Source: UBA7236 sp964463165
GTDB lineage: Bacteria > Bacteroidota > Bacteroidia > Chitinophagales > BACL12
Length of the DNA stretch: 64,000 nt
Assembly: GCA_964463165.1 (NCBI GenBank)
Contig: CAYXBK010000008.1
Location: forward strand, 62,001 to 126,000
Reading direction: 5' to 3'
A program made the position numbers and the translations under genes. Positions 61,059 to 64,000 of this stretch are shown here, piece after piece. The notes below the pieces were generated by a model. It had not been told where the DNA came from, ran no database searches, and worked only from the letters and a program-made list of their open reading frames with translations. The stretch's first letter is position 1. Each line of letters begins with the position of its first letter.

Positions 61059-61484
61059 TTAAATATGCTCGAAGTGAATTTCTTCACTTGGGGTATCATC
61101 TTTAAATTTCATAACGGTCTCACTTATTTCGGTGATCAGCCATTTTCCATCCAGATCATCCATAGCACTGGTTCCGGAAATTGTGATTTCGATTTCTTTA
61201 TCAAAGTTCGGATCATCATCACTGCTTGATACAGTCCATAATCCTGCATATTCGGTTCCTGAAATTGTCGCCGTTACAGTTCCGTCATCACCAAATGTGA
61301 AAGTGTAGCCATCAAATTCACTGCTTACACCGTTGCTGTTATCAAAATAATAAGTCACCTTCCAGTCGCCCGGCACAAATGCCTGTGCTTCATTTACCGT
61401 AATATTACTGATATCGTCTTTTGAGCAGGAAGTCAGCACTGCCATTGCTATCACAGGCAGTAATACATAAAATCTTTTCATCAT
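61059..61484 (-). CDS. Lipocalin-like lipoprotein
   Basis: The 141-residue protein has a lipoprotein signal (LLPVIAMAVLTSC) with the cysteine at about residue 20. The rest is an eight-stranded-barrel-like pattern (FVPGDWKVTYYFDNSNGVSS, YTFTFGDDGTVTATISG, GKWLITEISETVMKF) typical of lipocalin-like domains in Bacteroidota lipoproteins. It probably sits in the periplasm facing the outer membrane; ligand unknown. The start could be either of two adjacent ATGs. Confidence 0.82.
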   Translation of the reverse strand: MMKRFYVLLPVIAMAVLTSCSKDDISNITVNEAQAFVPGDWKVTYYFDNSNGVSSEFDGYTFTFGDDGTVTATISGTEYAGLWTVSSSDDDPNFDKEIEITISGTSAMDDLDGKWLITEISETVMKFKDDTPSEEIHFEHI

Positions 61485-61668
61485 GTCTTTCTTTTTTGTT
61501 TTGAATTACAACACTATAACTGACCGTGCACCATGAAAGTTTCACGAAACGGGAGACAGAATTTCACGGTTTCCGAAAAAATGTTAAAGTATTGAAATAT
61601 CGGAAACCGCTAATTTTTGTCATTTTTTATGAATTGATTCCGGCTGAATTTTGTCTTGCATAAGAATT

Positions 61669-63453
61669 ATGAAGCAGGTTTATACGGGTTTGAAAATTTT
61701 CAGAGATATCTCAGTAATAGGATTTTATTTCCTCTTTTTTTCCGCAATGCATGCAGGTGCGCAGAATATTGTTCCGAATTCCGGATTTGAAAATTATTCC
61801 GACCTGCCCGCCGGTTATGGTGAATGGTTTAAATGTGAAGACTGGAGCAATGTAAATGGTTATCCGGCATTTATGTATCCGTACGCAAGTCCCGATTATT
61901 TGCATAATTCGGGAACCGGTGGTACCGATCTGCCCGCCTGCACATTTGCAACACTTGATCCGCATGAAGGCGATGCAATTATGGGTTTTATTACCTTCCT
62001 GGATTATGAAGCGAATTTCAGAGAATATCTTTCTGCAGCTTTTACAAGCCCGATGATCGCGGGAAACACCTATCAGATTTCTTTCTGGTTATCAAATGGA
62101 AATTCACCAATGGATGGATTTGGTTCCGATCATATCGGTATGCGTTTTTCAACCGGGCCGCTCACACAAATTGATCATGAACCTATCGGTGGTATTCCGC
62201 AAATTGAAATTCCTGGAATTGTTTTCGATAACGATTGGGTGTATTATGAATATACATATATCGCCGATGATAATTATGATCATCTCACAATAGGAAATTT
62301 TTATAATGATGCTTCTACTTCAACAGGAGATTTTTATGCACCTGGTATTGGAGGTGCTTATTATTTTATTGATGAAGTGAGTGTGATCGCAAATGATTTA
62401 TTTGCCGTTACAATTGATACTGTTATTTGTTATGGAATAGATTATATCCTGCCGGATGGAGAAATTGCAGCAACAAGCGGAACCTATATTGATACTTTGG
62501 TAACTGCTGCAGGAATTGATTCTGTGATAACAACGAATTTATTTATAGCACCGGTTTATGCATTTACAATTGATGCATCTGTTTGCGAAGGTGCTGTTTA
62601 TACTTTGCCAGACGGCACAATTGCAACCGATGCCGGAACATATCTGGTAGCACTGCTGAGCAGTTATAATTGCGATTCAATTTTTACAGTGCATCTGAGT
62701 GTGGATCCGTTTCTCACATCAGAAATTGCAGCAACGATTTGCGAAGGAAGTACTTATATATTACCGGACGGTACGGTTATTTCATCTGCCGGTGTGTATA
62801 CCACAACATTAATTTCTGCGGGCGGCTGCGATTCAATTATTACAACTACTTTAAATATTGCAACTCCAACTACAACAATTCATGATGTTTTATTATGTAC
62901 CGGTAGTGGTTATCTGCTTCCCGATGGAACAGAAGTATTTTCTGAAGGAACATATACGAGCAATTTGATCTCCGCAGCCGGATGCGACAGCATCATAATT
63001 ACAAATCTGACTTATACCGATGGGTTTGCTGTTCTTGTGGATACAAGTATGCTGGAAGGACAGACAATTACATTACCCGATGGAGTAGTGGTGGATGAAG
63101 CCGGAACATATACCAGTAATTTAATTTCTTCGGGAGGTTGTGATTCAATCATAACGACCAATATCACTATTGTTCAAACAATTTATGATGTTGATGTCCC
63201 GAATGCATTTTCACCAAACGGCGATGGAATGAATGATGTGTTCCATATTAATTCAAATGATGTAATTGTAAATTCATTCACCGTTTATAATCGCTGGGGT
63301 CAATTGATTTATGAAGCACAAAATGGAATTGTTGCATGGGACGGACGTTTGAACGGAATTGACCAGGAAGTAGGCATGTTTATTTATATTTTAAAATATA
63401 CAAGCGAATCCGAACTCAGAACCAAATCCGGTACAATCACTTTGATCCGTTAA
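61669..63453 (+). CDS. T9SS type B (CHU_C) protein with five tandem repeats
   Basis: The protein has 594 residues from the ATG at 61669; a TTG start at 61651 adds six residues and was not favoured. It has a signal peptide (1-32) and a beta-rich head (about 33-245, opening NIVPNSGFENYS). Five repeats of about 52 residues follow (246-502) with the pattern C/G..Y.LPDG....SGTY...L....GCDSI.TT. The gliding-motility-associated C-terminal (CHU_C) domain ends it (PNAFSPNGDGMNDVF, YNRWGQLIYE). It should be sorted by the T9SS via type B signals and retained at the surface. Confidence 0.9.
   Translation: MKQVYTGLKIFRDISVIGFYFLFFSAMHAGAQNIVPNSGFENYSDLPAGYGEWFKCEDWSNVNGYPAFMYPYASPDYLHNSGTGGTDLPACTFATLDPHEGDAIMGFITFLDYEANFREYLSAAFTSPMIAGNTYQISFWLSNGNSPMDGFGSDHIGMRFSTGPLTQIDHEPIGGIPQIEIPGIVFDNDWVYYEYTYIADDNYDHLTIGNFYNDASTSTGDFYAPGIGGAYYFIDEVSVIANDLFAVTIDTVICYGIDYILPDGEIAATSGTYIDTLVTAAGIDSVITTNLFIAPVYAFTIDASVCEGAVYTLPDGTIATDAGTYLVALLSSYNCDSIFTVHLSVDPFLTSEIAATICEGSTYILPDGTVISSAGVYTTTLISAGGCDSIITTTLNIATPTTTIHDVLLCTGSGYLLPDGTEVFSEGTYTSNLISAAGCDSIIITNLTYTDGFAVLVDTSMLEGQTITLPDGVVVDEAGTYTSNLISSGGCDSIITTNITIVQTIYDVDVPNAFSPNGDGMNDVFHINSNDVIVNSFTVYNRWGQLIYEAQNGIVAWDGRLNGIDQEVGMFIYILKYTSESELRTKSGTITLIR
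62404..63174 (+). repeat. Five in-frame repeats of about 156 bp in the type-B-CTD gene
   Basis: Codons 246-502 hold five units ending in a conserved DSI.TT.L/I. The third, fourth and fifth are closest (GCDSIITT, GCDSIIIT, GCDSIITT); the first has lost the cysteines. Confidence 0.85.
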
Positions 63454-63489
63454 TGCAATTTCAGTTAATTTTAATTTCTTAAAAAAAAT

Positions 63490-63906
63490 ATGCAGCAGCG
63501 ATTAAGTTTTATAACACTCGGCGTTGAAAACCTCGAAATGATGAAGAAATGGTATATGGATACTTTCGGATGGGTACCTTCACACGACAGCGACGGAATT
63601 GTGTTTTTTACTTTAAATGGATTTATTTTCAGTTTATTTCCTGCACACGAACTTGCAGAGGATATTGGAATTCAAAATGATGGAGCCGGATTTAAGCGGT
63701 TTACAACCTCTATCAATTTAAATTCCACGCAGGAAATAGATGAACTGTTTGATTCATACAGAGAAAAGGGCATAACGATCTTAAAAGAACCTCAAAAAAC
63801 ATATTGGGGCGGTTATTCCGGATATATTGCCGACCCGGAAAATAATTATTGGGAATTTGCCTTCAATCCTTTTTTAAATTTAGATGAGAAGGGGAACGTG
63901 GTTTAA
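63490..63906 (+). CDS. VOC-fold glyoxalase/bleomycin-resistance-like protein
   Basis: The 138-residue protein has the paired beta-alpha-beta-beta-beta modules of the vicinal oxygen chelate family: FITLGVENLEMMKKWYMDTF at the start and GYIADPENNYWEFAFNP near the end. The glutamate in YWEFA matches the usual metal ligand. Family members include glyoxalases, dioxygenases and antibiotic-binding proteins; the substrate is not known. Its stop overlaps the stop of the convergent gene by 4 bp. Confidence 0.9.
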   Translation: MQQRLSFITLGVENLEMMKKWYMDTFGWVPSHDSDGIVFFTLNGFIFSLFPAHELAEDIGIQNDGAGFKRFTTSINLNSTQEIDELFDSYREKGITILKEPQKTYWGGYSGYIADPENNYWEFAFNPFLNLDEKGNVV

Positions 63907-64000
63907 GAGATTTCATTTCGCAATACATCACGCACTTCCATTAATGCAAAGCCAAGCATATTTTCTCCCGGCCATGTTGTGATATCTGAGAGACGTTTAT
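63903..64000 (-). CDS. 3' end of an unidentified gene (possible NADAR-like protein)
   Basis: The minus strand gives an open C-terminus ending ENMLGFALMEVRDVLRNEIS and stop TAA at 63905-63903. The LG..LMEVRD motif resembles the end of NADAR/YbiA-type proteins, a low-confidence likeness. The rest of the gene lies outside the window. Confidence 0.5.
   Translation of the reverse strand, partial: KRLSDITTWPGENMLGFALMEVRDVLRNEIS

Noticed and set aside
1..64000. CRISPR array, prophage, integron or toxin-antitoxin operon
   Set aside because: No regularly spaced repeat array, phage structural gene, integrase or paired small toxin/antitoxin genes were seen.

Overview
The window is chromosomal DNA from a member of the Bacteroidota, probably an uncultured Chitinophagales/Saprospirales- or Sphingobacteriales-like lineage. 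Four things point there. Seven secreted proteins carry type IX secretion (T9SS) C-terminal sorting domains (six type A, one CHU_C/type B). Many genes start just downstream of the Bacteroidota -7 box TAnnTTTG. Shine-Dalgarno sequences are not obvious. The genes include a TonB receptor with an N-terminal carboxypeptidase-regulatory-like domain and a REP-associated tyrosine transposase with its palindromes. The DNA is AT-rich with the standard code. There is no prophage, integron, CRISPR array, plasmid gene or conjugative module. The window reads as a core/accessory mosaic with several families of small palindromic repeats.

Layout. 1-5.8 kb: end of an aquaporin gene, a T9SS cargo protein, then a leftward housekeeping run (Hsp20, YfcE-like phosphoesterase, miaA, cca, dapD). 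dapD faces an SLC13 carboxylate transporter across a 27-bp divergent promoter that looks leaderless on both sides. 7.3-11.7 kb: a GldM-N-like orphan protein, a REP cluster and two thiol-motif T9SS cargo proteins. 12-24 kb: LtrA, a TPR-like protein, a TonB receptor, an SDR, an M61 peptidase, a PorE-like OmpA protein, an orphan LuxR HTH protein and hypotheticals. 24.8-27 kb: a solitary DNA methyltransferase followed by a RAYT/REP island in which the end of the methyltransferase gene has been copied. 27-37 kb: LolD, a giant PNGase F-like T9SS protein, cytidine deaminase, saccharopine dehydrogenase, a cyanase carrying a signal peptide, Nudix, sirtuin, NAD(P)HX repair and an NlpC/P60 peptidase. 37-44 kb: a tightly packed leftward set of a glycosyltransferase-like membrane protein, an FAD oxidoreductase, a flippase and a copper-type P-ATPase, divergent from a Tat-signal superoxide dismutase. 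45 kb: nested palindromic repeats and tRNA-His with its own promoter and terminator. 45.5-51 kb: a CPA2 antiporter, four small membrane proteins and a SUKH-LRR protein. 51-55 kb: two tandem DUF4331 proteins. 55-64 kb: a T9SS protein framed by a duplicated repeat block, a sortilin/BNR protein, a LolA-like protein, a lipocalin-like lipoprotein, a type-B-CTD repeat protein, a VOC protein and the 3' end of one more gene.

How genes work together. The dominant theme is the cell envelope: T9SS cargo, outer-membrane receptor and OmpA-type proteins, lipoprotein sorting (LolD, LolA-like) and a small surface-glycan cassette. The strongest candidates for something undescribed are the PNGase F fold split by a long LamG-bearing insertion, the exported cyanase, the RAYT island with a RAYT-less sister copy, the nested palindromes, and the PorE-like protein with a discoidin-like N-terminus. 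No multi-gene defence system was recognised. All family assignments come from reading the sequence by eye; no database search was run.
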